NCBI RefSeq assembly: GCF_005503625.1
Contig: NZ_SCMX01000027.1
Span: 19,634-83,633, forward strand
Origin: Cupriavidus sp. 2SB
GTDB lineage: Bacteria > Pseudomonadota > Gammaproteobacteria > Burkholderiales > Burkholderiaceae
Length of the DNA: 64,000 bases
Direction of reading: 5' to 3'
In this document: one piece after another, positions 27,306 to 35,912 of the stretch
Numbering within the stretch: position 1 is the first letter of the stretch
How the letters are laid out: every line of letters starts with the position of its first letter
Position numbers and translations under genes: made by a program
Notes under the pieces: model-generated
Database searches by the model: none
What the model was told of the DNA's origin: nothing
The model's input: the letters and a program-made list of their open reading frames with translations, nothing else

Positions 27306-28628
27306 ATGCATTCCATTCGCAAACGCCCCGCCATCGACGGCCAGCTTGGCTGGTTCGAGACTTCCCCTTCCAGTCACACTTCCATCGGCCAGCGCCTGAC
27401 AGGTCAGCATCGGTTTGATTTCGCCGTGATTGGCGCCGGATTTACCGGTGTCGCGCTGGCGCGTCGGCTGGCCGAGTTGCATCCGCAGGCGCGTATCGCG
27501 TTGGTGGAGGCGCTGGGTGTGGGGCAGGGCGCGTCGGGGCGCAATGCCGGGTTCATCATCGATATTCCGCACAACGTGGATGGGGGCGAGGCGGATGCCG
27601 CGTCGAGCCGCAAGTTGCATGCGCTGAACATGTTCGCGATTGACCGGCTGCGTGGGCTCAAGGATCGCTTTGGTATCGACTGCGCCTGGCAGAAGGCCGG
27701 CAAGTACATGTCGGCGCATGAATCCGCGCATATCAGCGCGCTCGAAACATTTGCGGGCGGGCTGAAGGCCGCGGGATTCGCGTATGAATTCCTGGAAGGT
27801 GCGGCGCTCTCGCAGCGCCTTGGCACTGACTACTACAAGGCGGCGATCTATACGCCGGGCAATGTGCTTGTGAATCCGGCGTCGCTGGTGCGGGGATTGG
27901 CGGCGGCGTTGCCTGAGAACGTCAGCGTGTTCACGGGAAGTCCGGTGACGGCCTGCCAGTATGGTGCGCCACATGTGCTGGCGTTTGCCGATGGCACGTT
28001 GCGCGCGGACAAGCTCGTCCTCACAGTGGGCAGCTTCAGCGAGGCATTTGGCCGCGTGCGCAACCGGCTGGCTACGCTGTTTACCTATGCCAGCCTGACC
28101 GAGCCCTTGAGCGATGCCGAGCACGCCGCGCATTTTTCCGATGTCCAGCCGTGGGGCAGCACTTCCGCGCATCCGGCGGGTACCACGGTGCGTTACACAC
28201 CGGATCGCCGCATCTTCGTGCGGAATACGTTCCACTACCGTCCGTCGCTGCATGCGAGCGATGCCGACCTGCGTGCCGCCGCCGCGCATCATCGCCAATC
28301 GTTCGAAGCGCGTTTTCCGATGCTGGCGCGCAAGCCATTTGCGTATACATGGGGCGGGTTGATCAGCATGACGCTGAACCACCATTCGGTGTTCCGCCGG
28401 GAATCGGACAACCTGTTTAGCGTGGTGGGATGCAACGGGGTGGGCGTGGCCAAGGGCACTTACCTCGGGCATTACATGGCCGAGTTCATGGCTGGCATGC
28501 CGAGCGCAGCCATCGATGACATCGCGGCCGGCAGCCATCCCAACTGGATTCCGCCCGAGCCCATTCGGGGGATCGGCGCGGCCATGCGGTTGCGGCGCGA
28601 ACTGGCGGGGGCAGGCGGAGAGGTCTGA
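27306..28628 (+). CDS. FAD-dependent amine oxidoreductase, PuuB-like
   Basis: A 440-residue DAO-family flavoprotein. FAD-binding motif FAVIGAGFTGVALARRLAEL starts near residue 39, followed by GQGASGRNAGFI, the conserved contact with the flavin. Relatives include gamma-glutamylputrescine oxidase (PuuB) and other enzymes that oxidise secondary or primary amines to imines. No polyamine genes lie next to it, so the substrate is unassigned. It stands alone, in front of the T6SS module. Confidence 0.82.
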   Translation: MHSIRKRPAIDGQLGWFETSPSSHTSIGQRLTGQHRFDFAVIGAGFTGVALARRLAELHPQARIALVEALGVGQGASGRNAGFIIDIPHNVDGGEADAASSRKLHALNMFAIDRLRGLKDRFGIDCAWQKAGKYMSAHESAHISALETFAGGLKAAGFAYEFLEGAALSQRLGTDYYKAAIYTPGNVLVNPASLVRGLAAALPENVSVFTGSPVTACQYGAPHVLAFADGTLRADKLVLTVGSFSEAFGRVRNRLATLFTYASLTEPLSDAEHAAHFSDVQPWGSTSAHPAGTTVRYTPDRRIFVRNTFHYRPSLHASDADLRAAAAHHRQSFEARFPMLARKPFAYTWGGLISMTLNHHSVFRRESDNLFSVVGCNGVGVAKGTYLGHYMAEFMAGMPSAAIDDIAAGSHPNWIPPEPIRGIGAAMRLRRELAGAGGEV

Positions 28629-28858
28629 TACCTGTCTGCGATCCGTCTGACATCGACTCGGAAATCAGCGGATGGCGTCGGGGCAACGGTTGGATTTCGC
28701 CGGTTGGCTCGCAATCTTTTGATCACGCAGATCGCGTCTTTTTTAGGATTTGTGTGATAGAAAACACGTCGCTTGCCGGGTAGCTTTCTTGCTGCCTCGC
28801 GAGCCATGAAACAGCTTTGCTGGTCTCGCGGTTGTGTTCAACCCGAGACGTGTCTTTC

Positions 28859-31540
28859 ATGGTATCGCGCGACCAGTACTCCTTTTTTGCGGCGCGTCGC
28901 CGCACGGTAAGCCTCGTAAGCCGGGCATTGCCGCAGCTTCCCATCGATGATCCTTGTCTAACCTTTGTTCACCTGGAGGGTGAAGAAGCACTCGGGGCGG
29001 AGTACGCCTACGACATCTCCGCGCGTTCCCCGGACAATCCATTGGCGCTAGCGGCTGCCAGCAGCTTGAATTTGCAGGCGCTCGTTGGTACGGAACTGGG
29101 CGTCGCTATTGAGCTGGACGGGATTGGAACCGGGCTGTCAGGCGGGATAGGCGCGGGAACGCGCCACTTGAGTGGCGTCGTCACGCAAGCACGACGCGTC
29201 CACAGTGACGAGCGTCACATCACCTATCAGTTTCGTATCGAGCCGTGGCTGGTGATAGCCAAACGCGCCAGTCACTATCGGCGTTTTCACGGCAGTACCG
29301 CACCGCAGATTATCGAAGCAGTGCTGTCGGACTACATCTTTCCGGTGGAGTACCGTCTCTCCGAGATCTATCCCGTTCGCGACTATCAGTGCCAATACGG
29401 CGAGACCGACTACGACTTTGTGGTCCGGCTGATGCAGGAATGGGGAATCACGCACTATTGGGAGCACGGTCTCGACCGTCACCGGCTGGTACTGGTCGAT
29501 GGCATGGGCGCTTTTCGGCGGAATGACAGCGCTGCCTACCACACGCTACGCATGTACCCACCGGGTGTGCGTATCGATGAAGAACATCTGAACCGATTCG
29601 CGCTGACGGAGACGCTGCGATCCGGCGAGTGGGTAACGAGCGACTATGACTTTACGCGTCCCAAGGCCGATCTGACCACGCGCGATGGCGCCCCGCGTGA
29701 CACGTCGCGCGCCAGCTATCCGCGCTATGAATGGCCCGGCGATTATCTGAACGCTGGCGATGAAGATGGTGGGATGCGCGCCCGGATGCGCATGCAGGCG
29801 CAGCGCTGTCTTGGGCAGCGAGCCAATGCCTGCGGCAATCTGCGAGGCGTCACCACCGGTACGACGTTCCTGCTGGCGGGTCATCCGATGGACAGTCATA
29901 ACGGCGAATACCTTGTGACCCGAAGCCGCACCGAATTACGTGAAACGGGCGAAGAATCCGGTGCTGCCGATTCGTGGCTGTGTCATGTCGAGTTCGAGGT
30001 GCAGCGCACGTCCGAGGTGTTCCGGCCTCAACGCACCCTTGAAAAGCCGCGCGCAAGAGGGCCGGTGCCAGCTACCGTGGTCGGACCCGAGTCGGCGGCG
30101 GAACATTGGACCGACCAGTACGGACGGATCAAGGTGCAATTCCCGTGGGACCGTGTGGGAACGTTCGATGCCGATTCGTCGCCCTGGATGCGGGTCAACT
30201 ACTCGAATGCCGGGAATGGTTTCGGCGCCGTGGAAGTGCCGCGCATCGGTCAGGAGGTCATGGTTGCCTTCTATAGCGACGATCCGGATCGTCCCGTGGT
30301 GGTGGGTCGCGCCTACAACGCACTCAATATGCCGCCGTGGGAGCTGCCCAACGAGGCGGTGCTATCCGGCATGCGCTCGAAGGAAGTCGGCGGTAGCCGC
30401 GCTGGTCATCTGCTATTCGACGACACGCAGCAGCGCATTCAGACGCAACTCTCCTCGGACCACCTGCTGTCGCAAATCAATCTGGGGCATATCCGCCGTG
30501 TCTCTGATCAGAGCGGAAGGCAGGAAAAGCGCGGCGAAGGGCTGGAAGCCCGCACCGACGGTCATGCCGCAGTGCGGGCGGCGCTTGGCCTGTTGCTGAC
30601 AACTTTCTCGCGCGCCCAAGCAGAGGGCGAGATGATGAACGTGCGGGATATCGTTCATCAGATGCAGCAGGCACTGGATGTGACAACGACACTCGCAGAG
30701 AGCGCTGACGCCGCGCAGGCACAAGCCGGCGAGCAGCAGGACATCGCAAGGACGCTCAAGCAGCAAATTGCCGAGATCGAAGGCGGCGGCGAGCTTCAGG
30801 ATTTCAGCGTTCCGCATGTCGTTGCAGCCAGCCCGGCAGGGGTCGTTTGCACCGCTGGCACATCTACCCATATTCATAGCGCTGACCACACGCAACTTAC
30901 GACGGGTAAGCACCTGTCGGTCAGTACCGGCAAGAGCCTGTTCGCCAGTGTTGCGGACACCGTGCGCGTAATGGTGCACCGAGGCGGAATGAAATGGTTC
31001 GCCCGGCGAGGCAAGGTTCAGATCCAGGCACAGGATGACGCCATCGAGTTGATCGCAAGAAAGGTGATTCAAATCACGTCCACAGACGACTGGGTGGAGG
31101 TGATGGCGCGCAAGGGCATTCGCCTGCATGTCCAGGGCACCGAGATCTGCATTACCCAGGAAGGCATCCAGAACATCACCACGGGTCAGTGGATTGTCTT
31201 TGCGGCGGATAGGGATTGGGAGGGGCCCAAAAAAGCGGCCGGCGAACTGCCGACCTTGCCAGTGACAGGCAAGCATCAAGAGTACGTCGTGCTGCGTGAT
31301 GCGGATACCGGCAAACCGCTGGCGAACTACCCGTATCAGATCACCACGCCGGATGGCGCCACATTGACTGGCAGATCGGACGCCGCGGGAAAAACGAGCG
31401 TCGTCCGTACCGATGATCCGCAGCCCGTGCGTGCAGAGCCGTTACCCAATCCGGATCTGCTGGAGATCGTCGAGGGTTGCTATTGGGATCAGGGCACTGC
31501 CCATCCGCTGGATTTTGTGAAACCCAGAAAGACTATCTGA
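28859..31540 (+). CDS. type VI secretion VgrG spike protein with DUF2345 and C-terminal TTR-like extension
   Basis: An 893-residue VgrG. The N-terminal gp27-like part is residues about 15-390 (with YQCQYGETDYDFVVRLMQEW), and the gp5-like OB-fold is about 400-490 (DQYGRIKVQFPWDR). A helical stretch and a DUF2345 domain follow at about 640-790, then a final 100 residues with VVLRDADTGKPLANYPYQI and SDAAGKTSV, which look like a transthyretin-like adaptor fold. Such extensions are known to dock effectors onto VgrG. No tss structural genes are in the window, so this is an orphan vgrG. The next gene starts eight bases after its stop. Confidence 0.93.
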   Translation: MVSRDQYSFFAARRRTVSLVSRALPQLPIDDPCLTFVHLEGEEALGAEYAYDISARSPDNPLALAAASSLNLQALVGTELGVAIELDGIGTGLSGGIGAGTRHLSGVVTQARRVHSDERHITYQFRIEPWLVIAKRASHYRRFHGSTAPQIIEAVLSDYIFPVEYRLSEIYPVRDYQCQYGETDYDFVVRLMQEWGITHYWEHGLDRHRLVLVDGMGAFRRNDSAAYHTLRMYPPGVRIDEEHLNRFALTETLRSGEWVTSDYDFTRPKADLTTRDGAPRDTSRASYPRYEWPGDYLNAGDEDGGMRARMRMQAQRCLGQRANACGNLRGVTTGTTFLLAGHPMDSHNGEYLVTRSRTELRETGEESGAADSWLCHVEFEVQRTSEVFRPQRTLEKPRARGPVPATVVGPESAAEHWTDQYGRIKVQFPWDRVGTFDADSSPWMRVNYSNAGNGFGAVEVPRIGQEVMVAFYSDDPDRPVVVGRAYNALNMPPWELPNEAVLSGMRSKEVGGSRAGHLLFDDTQQRIQTQLSSDHLLSQINLGHIRRVSDQSGRQEKRGEGLEARTDGHAAVRAALGLLLTTFSRAQAEGEMMNVRDIVHQMQQALDVTTTLAESADAAQAQAGEQQDIARTLKQQIAEIEGGGELQDFSVPHVVAASPAGVVCTAGTSTHIHSADHTQLTTGKHLSVSTGKSLFASVADTVRVMVHRGGMKWFARRGKVQIQAQDDAIELIARKVIQITSTDDWVEVMARKGIRLHVQGTEICITQEGIQNITTGQWIVFAADRDWEGPKKAAGELPTLPVTGKHQEYVVLRDADTGKPLANYPYQITTPDGATLTGRSDAAGKTSVVRTDDPQPVRAEPLPNPDLLEIVEGCYWDQGTAHPLDFVKPRKTI

Positions 31541-31547
31541 ACCTCCT

Positions 31548-32828
31548 ATGGCGAAACAACCGAAGAAAACCGGAGAGCCTGCCCTTCCCGGCATCAATAC
31601 GACGACGAAACCGAAAGCGCAGGGAGAAATCCTGCCGGTCACTGACCCAATTGACCTTTGGTATCTGTGCGAGAAGTGCAGCTATGCGCAGCAACACCCG
31701 TTACGCAACAAGAACGGCGTGGCGATGTATCAACGGTCCGTCACGCGATGGGTGCGCAAGGATGCCAGGAATTTCGATTTCCGCTTCCCGTATCACGGCG
31801 AGGTCGGCTTCGACATGACCCAATCGCCACCGAGGGCGATCATGAGCAAGACCGAAAGCTGGAGACCATCGATGTTTCCGCTATCGCGCTATTCGGAAAT
31901 CCGGCGCGGCTATCTGCCCTTGAACGGTATCGACGTGCCGACCGAGTTTCGGACTGAAGAGGCACTGGTATCGAAGGACGAACTGGAGCGGACGCTGGAC
32001 CCGAGAATCCGAGAGGGGAAGATGGTGAGGGTCAATGGCATGTCTCAACCGCTTCTGCGCATTCCGGATGTGCTGCGGGTCAAGGACGTCAATAGGACAG
32101 GCGCTGAAAAGTATCGACAGGACAATCTCGAGTTCGTCATCGAGATCAAGTTTCCAGGCGATCGATTCAGGGAAGGCCAATTGAGGGCCTACCGGCAAAT
32201 TGCAGGCCCAAAGCATGCCACCACCCTGCGACTGCTCGATCCCCGCGTCTGCTCAATGCGGCGGCGTAAGGCGCGTGACTGGATTCGAACCAGCCAGCGC
32301 GAGCCCGTCTACAAGCCGCTGTCCAGAGTCATGGAACAGGTCGAGCAGCGGCGCAATAGCCTGGCATTTATCCCGGAATACCAATTGCTGATCGACGCAA
32401 TTGACCGGGAGCACGAGGAAGTTCGGCGCATTCTGACGCCAGCGCCCATGCCAGCCGATACACCGGTCATAAAACCCATCTATCCCATTCCGTCATATGA
32501 GTTGGACCGGCGCGAGCGACAGTTCAGAAAACAGATGGAGATGACGCTTGCTGCGCCATTTATGGTCGCCGGGGCCATGACGTTTGCTGTGGGCGCGACG
32601 GGATTGCTGGCGGCCGACGCGCAGATCGGCCTTGCCCTGGGTGCGGCGCGCAACGCGGCTGGTCAGGCCGCCAGGATCATTCCATTCCCACGTGTGTTGC
32701 GGCCCATAGCGGCCGGCAGCGCCGCAGCCGCTGCCACGGAAAAGCTGGCGGCGCAGGTACAGCGCAACCGATCGGCGCGGGAGACGGAACGTGAAGTACA
32801 GGTGCAGTACCTGTACTGGCCGGACTAA
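31548..32828 (+). CDS. putative T6SS nuclease effector, VRR-NUC/PD-(D/E)xK type
   Basis: A 426-residue protein. Around residues 170-215 it carries a PD-(D/E)xK nuclease pattern: RIPDVLRV, then LEFVIEIKFPGD, then REGQLRAYRQIAG, with a metal-binding Asp near 173, Glu and Lys near 198-200 and Gln near 210, as in VRR-NUC domains. VRR-NUC proteins are established T6SS antibacterial DNases. The first 60 residues are proline/lysine-rich with a CEKC pair. An unusual hydrophobic stretch lies at about 332-368, before a basic tail. It is co-transcribed between VgrG and a DUF3396 immunity-type gene. Nuclease assignment is from motif and context. Confidence 0.75.
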   Translation: MAKQPKKTGEPALPGINTTTKPKAQGEILPVTDPIDLWYLCEKCSYAQQHPLRNKNGVAMYQRSVTRWVRKDARNFDFRFPYHGEVGFDMTQSPPRAIMSKTESWRPSMFPLSRYSEIRRGYLPLNGIDVPTEFRTEEALVSKDELERTLDPRIREGKMVRVNGMSQPLLRIPDVLRVKDVNRTGAEKYRQDNLEFVIEIKFPGDRFREGQLRAYRQIAGPKHATTLRLLDPRVCSMRRRKARDWIRTSQREPVYKPLSRVMEQVEQRRNSLAFIPEYQLLIDAIDREHEEVRRILTPAPMPADTPVIKPIYPIPSYELDRRERQFRKQMEMTLAAPFMVAGAMTFAVGATGLLAADAQIGLALGAARNAAGQAARIIPFPRVLRPIAAGSAAAAATEKLAAQVQRNRSARETEREVQVQYLYWPD

Positions 32829-32852
32829 ACGGAAAACGAGGAGCTGAATATC

Positions 32853-34127
32853 ATGGATTTTTTCGAACAATTCGACGATGCAAGCTGGGAGTTCACCATC
32901 GGGGATCACCATGAACCCGAGAAAAACGTGCTCCAGGCGGGGCTGGTGGGGGTGTTCTTTATCGAGATGGGGCAGTCGCTCGCCGACAAGCGGTACGGCA
33001 TGCGACACGTCATCGAGCGGTACTGCCAGTTGTACGGGGATAACCTGCGCTGGGGCATCGTCCACGATAGCAACAGTAATACCTCGTATGACTACGAGGG
33101 GCAACGCGAAGCGGCCGACTATCTGGACATCGTGACGCAGCAAATGGATGCCGCCATGATGTTGAAGTGGATGTCAGGACCCGGTGATTCTTATGCCGAT
33201 AGTGAACTCATTTCGGTTTATTCGGATGCGGACTGGTATCAAAAAGTGCATCGAACCATGTCGAGCATCTGCTTCTTCCTGCCGATTGAACGGCTCAAGG
33301 GCGGTGGCAAGTCGACATTCGAGCGCTTCCTGACCGAGATCTGCGATGCCGTGCAGCCCTTGCATGGCTATGCCGGGCTGGGAGTACAAGGCAGCAACGA
33401 ACAGTACAACTATCAGCATTTGGAGTTTGGCATCGCCCGTGATTTTCTCGGTCTGGATGCGGCTCCGCGTATGTCGTTCCTGCTGGCCGAAGAGTTTCTG
33501 AAGGCGGGCTTCAAGACGATCAACTGGTACACCTTCCTCGACAAGAAGTGGGTCGATCAACTGGGTGGCGTGGAACAACTCCGCTCTCAACTGGACGATC
33601 CGCGCATTGTCTTTCTGCCCAATCGGCACGGCCTGGGCATCCGCGCGGGTGACTGGCCGGAACTCGGGTGGGTCCAGCGCAATCCGTATCCAGAGTTGTA
33701 TGTCAAGGTCAATGGCGCACTCGAACCGGTGCGCGCGCCGGAGGTCGGTGGCTTCGCGTTTGGTTCAATCGGGGGAGAAACGCGCTTTACACATGAGACC
33801 AGCAATCTCTGGATGCGTCGTTTCGATGCGCCGGGCATCTGGCCGCCGCCCTGGTTGCAGTCTGGTAGCGACGCGTCACAAGTGCCGGCGGTTCTCGCCG
33901 CGGTGCCAACGCCGTCAGAGGAATCTGATACTGACTCGGCAAATCAGGAGAGGGTGCTGCCGGTTCATGCCGGTCAACCGTGTCCGCGCACGGGATGGTG
34001 GTTGGCCCGTGCCCTGTCGGCCAGGAGGGAGTTTGTAGAGGTCGGAGAGGTCATGCCGGGACCGGCAGCCAGCGCGGGGGGCAATCAGGTGATCTGGTAC
34101 TGGTTGGGTATGACCCAGCAGAACTAG
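32853..34127 (+). CDS. DUF3396 T6SS immunity protein with extra C-terminal domain
   Basis: A 424-residue cytosolic protein. The bulk (residues about 20-290) fits DUF3396, the type VI immunity family. After a low-complexity linker (PTPSEESDTDSANQE), a short C-terminal domain has the pattern PCPRTGWWLARAL and VGEVMPGPAASAGGNQVIWY, a small motif that recurs on immunity and toxin-associated proteins of Burkholderiales. The start has GAGGAG a few bases upstream, and the gene follows the effector by 24 bases. It should neutralise the nuclease in the producing cell. DUF3396 is known to pair with VRR-NUC effectors. Confidence 0.8.
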   Translation: MDFFEQFDDASWEFTIGDHHEPEKNVLQAGLVGVFFIEMGQSLADKRYGMRHVIERYCQLYGDNLRWGIVHDSNSNTSYDYEGQREAADYLDIVTQQMDAAMMLKWMSGPGDSYADSELISVYSDADWYQKVHRTMSSICFFLPIERLKGGGKSTFERFLTEICDAVQPLHGYAGLGVQGSNEQYNYQHLEFGIARDFLGLDAAPRMSFLLAEEFLKAGFKTINWYTFLDKKWVDQLGGVEQLRSQLDDPRIVFLPNRHGLGIRAGDWPELGWVQRNPYPELYVKVNGALEPVRAPEVGGFAFGSIGGETRFTHETSNLWMRRFDAPGIWPPPWLQSGSDASQVPAVLAAVPTPSEESDTDSANQERVLPVHAGQPCPRTGWWLARALSARREFVEVGEVMPGPAASAGGNQVIWYWLGMTQQN

Positions 34128-34354
34128 GACAACGAGCAGGATACAAGTGGCGAGGTTTGACGTTTCTCAGCAATCCCGCCAGCGTCCGGGCCGGATTCCC
34201 CGGGATTCCTTTGAAGCAGCGCAAAAACTGCGCATGACGCCGCAGAATCTCACTGTTTTTTGGCAGGCGGATTGAATACCATCGGGACCTTTCGTGGCAG
34301 GGGCGGTTCGCCTCTTCCTACGCATTGCCCATACCCAGCACCGAAGGAGTCCCC

Positions 34355-35647
34355 TTGCACCACGCCACATCTCCGGCCATCGCCCCTGAACCTGCGCCTG
34401 CCCGCGTGACATCCCATTCATGGCGTGTGATTGCCGCGGCTTCCATCGGCAATGCGCTGGAATGGTTCGATCTGGTGGTCTACGGTTTCTTTGCTGTCAC
34501 CATTGCCACGCTGTTTTTTCCGGCGGAAAGCGACACCGTTTCCTTGTTGATGACGCTTGGCACGTTCGGTGTGTCGTTCTTCATGCGTCCGCTCGGTGCT
34601 GTCGTGCTTGGTGTGTATGCCGACAAGGCGGGGCGCAAGGCAGCCCTCACGTTGTCGATCCTGCTGATGATGGTGGGCACGCTGATGATCGCGGTGATGC
34701 CGACGTATGCCTCGATTGGTGTGCTGGCGCCGGTGGGCATCGTGATCGCGCGCATGATCCAGGGCTTCTCTGCAGGCGGCGAGTTTGGTAGTGCCACGGC
34801 CTTTCTGGCCGAGCATGGCGCGTCGCGACGCGGCTTCTTCTCAAGCTGGCAGGCGTCCAGCCAGGGATTGACCACGGTGCTGGCCGCATGCTTTGGCGCG
34901 TTCCTGACTTCGGCACTCACAGCCGAGCAGATGCTCGATTGGGGTTGGCGGATTCCGTTTTTCTTTGGCCTGCTGATTGGTCCGGTGGCGTTCTATATCC
35001 GACGGAACATCGACGAAACGCCTGAGTTCCTGGCCACGGAAACCTCGCAGCGTCCGTTGTCCGATACCTTCTCCAACCAACCGGAGCGTCTGCTGCTGGC
35101 GATAGGCGCGGTGGTGGTCGGCACGGTGGCGTCGTACCTGATTCTCTATATGCCGACCTATGCTGTGAAGCAGCTTGGCATCCCGCCCTCGGCGGCATTT
35201 GCCGCGACCATCGCCACGGGCGTAATGCAACTGATCGGGGCACCCATCTTCGGCCATTGGTCGGATCGCGTGGGACGCACCGGCATCATGCTCGGCGCGG
35301 CGCTGTTGTTCCTGGTGCTGGCGTATCCGGCCTATGCGCTGCTGGCGGCATATCCGACGTTCGGCATGATGATCGGCGTGCAGCTCTGCATCGGCGCCAT
35401 CATCAGCGCGTATTTCGGCGTACTGCCGGCGCTGCTGACCGAGTTGTTCCCCACGGCGACCCGTACCACGGGGATGTCCCTCGGCTATAACATCGCGGCC
35501 ACGCTGTTCGGTGGTTTCGCGCCATTCATTGTGACCGGGCTGATCAGCGTGACCGGCAACCCGCTCGCCCCAAGCTTCTACCTGAGCGCCGCCGCAGCCA
35601 TCAGCGTTGCAACCTTGCTCTTGATCAGGCAGCTCGGCTTGCGCTAG
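34355..35647 (+). CDS. MHS-family MFS proton symporter
   Basis: A 430-residue, 12-helix major facilitator protein of the metabolite:H+ symporter group (relatives carry citrate, proline/betaine, alpha-ketoglutarate or shikimate). Family marks are GNALEWFDLVVYGFFA near residue 30 and the loop FMRPLGAVVLGVYADKAGRK near residue 75. The start is taken as TTG at 34355, since AAGGAG at 34343-34348 is ideally spaced from it; no in-frame ATG lies upstream of the first helix. Substrate unknown. A strong terminator lies 85 bases downstream. Confidence 0.88.
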   Translation: MHHATSPAIAPEPAPARVTSHSWRVIAAASIGNALEWFDLVVYGFFAVTIATLFFPAESDTVSLLMTLGTFGVSFFMRPLGAVVLGVYADKAGRKAALTLSILLMMVGTLMIAVMPTYASIGVLAPVGIVIARMIQGFSAGGEFGSATAFLAEHGASRRGFFSSWQASSQGLTTVLAACFGAFLTSALTAEQMLDWGWRIPFFFGLLIGPVAFYIRRNIDETPEFLATETSQRPLSDTFSNQPERLLLAIGAVVVGTVASYLILYMPTYAVKQLGIPPSAAFAATIATGVMQLIGAPIFGHWSDRVGRTGIMLGAALLFLVLAYPAYALLAAYPTFGMMIGVQLCIGAIISAYFGVLPALLTELFPTATRTTGMSLGYNIAATLFGGFAPFIVTGLISVTGNPLAPSFYLSAAAAISVATLLLIRQLGLR

Positions 35648-35732
35648 TTGGTGCGCAACCCTGCACCAGCGTCGGGCCGCGCGCTTTGGCGGTGCATCAA
35701 AGCCGGCGCGATGCACGAGGTCGATGTCATGT

Positions 35733-35763
35733 AAAAAACCTCCAGTACTGCTGGAGGTTTTTT
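35733..35763. terminator. bidirectional intrinsic terminator
   Basis: A 13-bp perfect stem (AAAAAACCTCCAG with CTGGAGGTTTTTT) and loop TACTG. The T-run on the plus strand and A-run on the other side make it functional in both directions. It separates the transporter gene from the biuret cluster promoter. Confidence 0.93.
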
Positions 35764-35831
35764 ATTTAGTGGGTTGATTTACAAGGAGATTGGTTTTCCT
35801 TGGCTGTTCGTGACGGACGGCGAATGTTCCA

Positions 35832-35847
35832 TGGCACAGCCTTTGCT
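35832..35847 (+). promoter_or_regulatory. sigma-54 promoter of the biuret cluster
   Basis: TGGCAC-N5-TTGCT has GG and GC elements separated by exactly ten bases, as required for RpoN promoters (TGGCACG-N4-TTGCW, with one deviation). Predicted transcription start is about 35857-35859, some 55 bases before the first gene. RpoN control would match nitrogen-limited expression of an ammonia-yielding pathway. Confidence 0.65.
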
Positions 35848-35912
35848 GTACTCGCATAAACCATCTTGTATTCAAGATTGGATGCGAGTCGAACATTCAC
35901 GAGGAAATGCCC

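Noticed and set aside
27042..28538. Minus-strand frame of 498 codons opposite the PuuB-like oxidase
   Set aside because: Antisense to a clear FAD-binding gene and composed mainly of Arg, His and Gln.
28859..34127. Complete type VI secretion cluster
   Set aside because: No tssB, tssC, tssM, clpV, hcp or PAAR gene is visible; only vgrG and its cargo are here.
35645..35716. NtrC enhancer site upstream of the sigma-54 promoter
   Set aside because: Several GGTGC and GCACC half-sites are present, but their order and spacing (for example TGCACC and GGTGCA 13 bases apart) do not fit the NtrC palindrome; they also form ordinary hairpins after the transporter gene.
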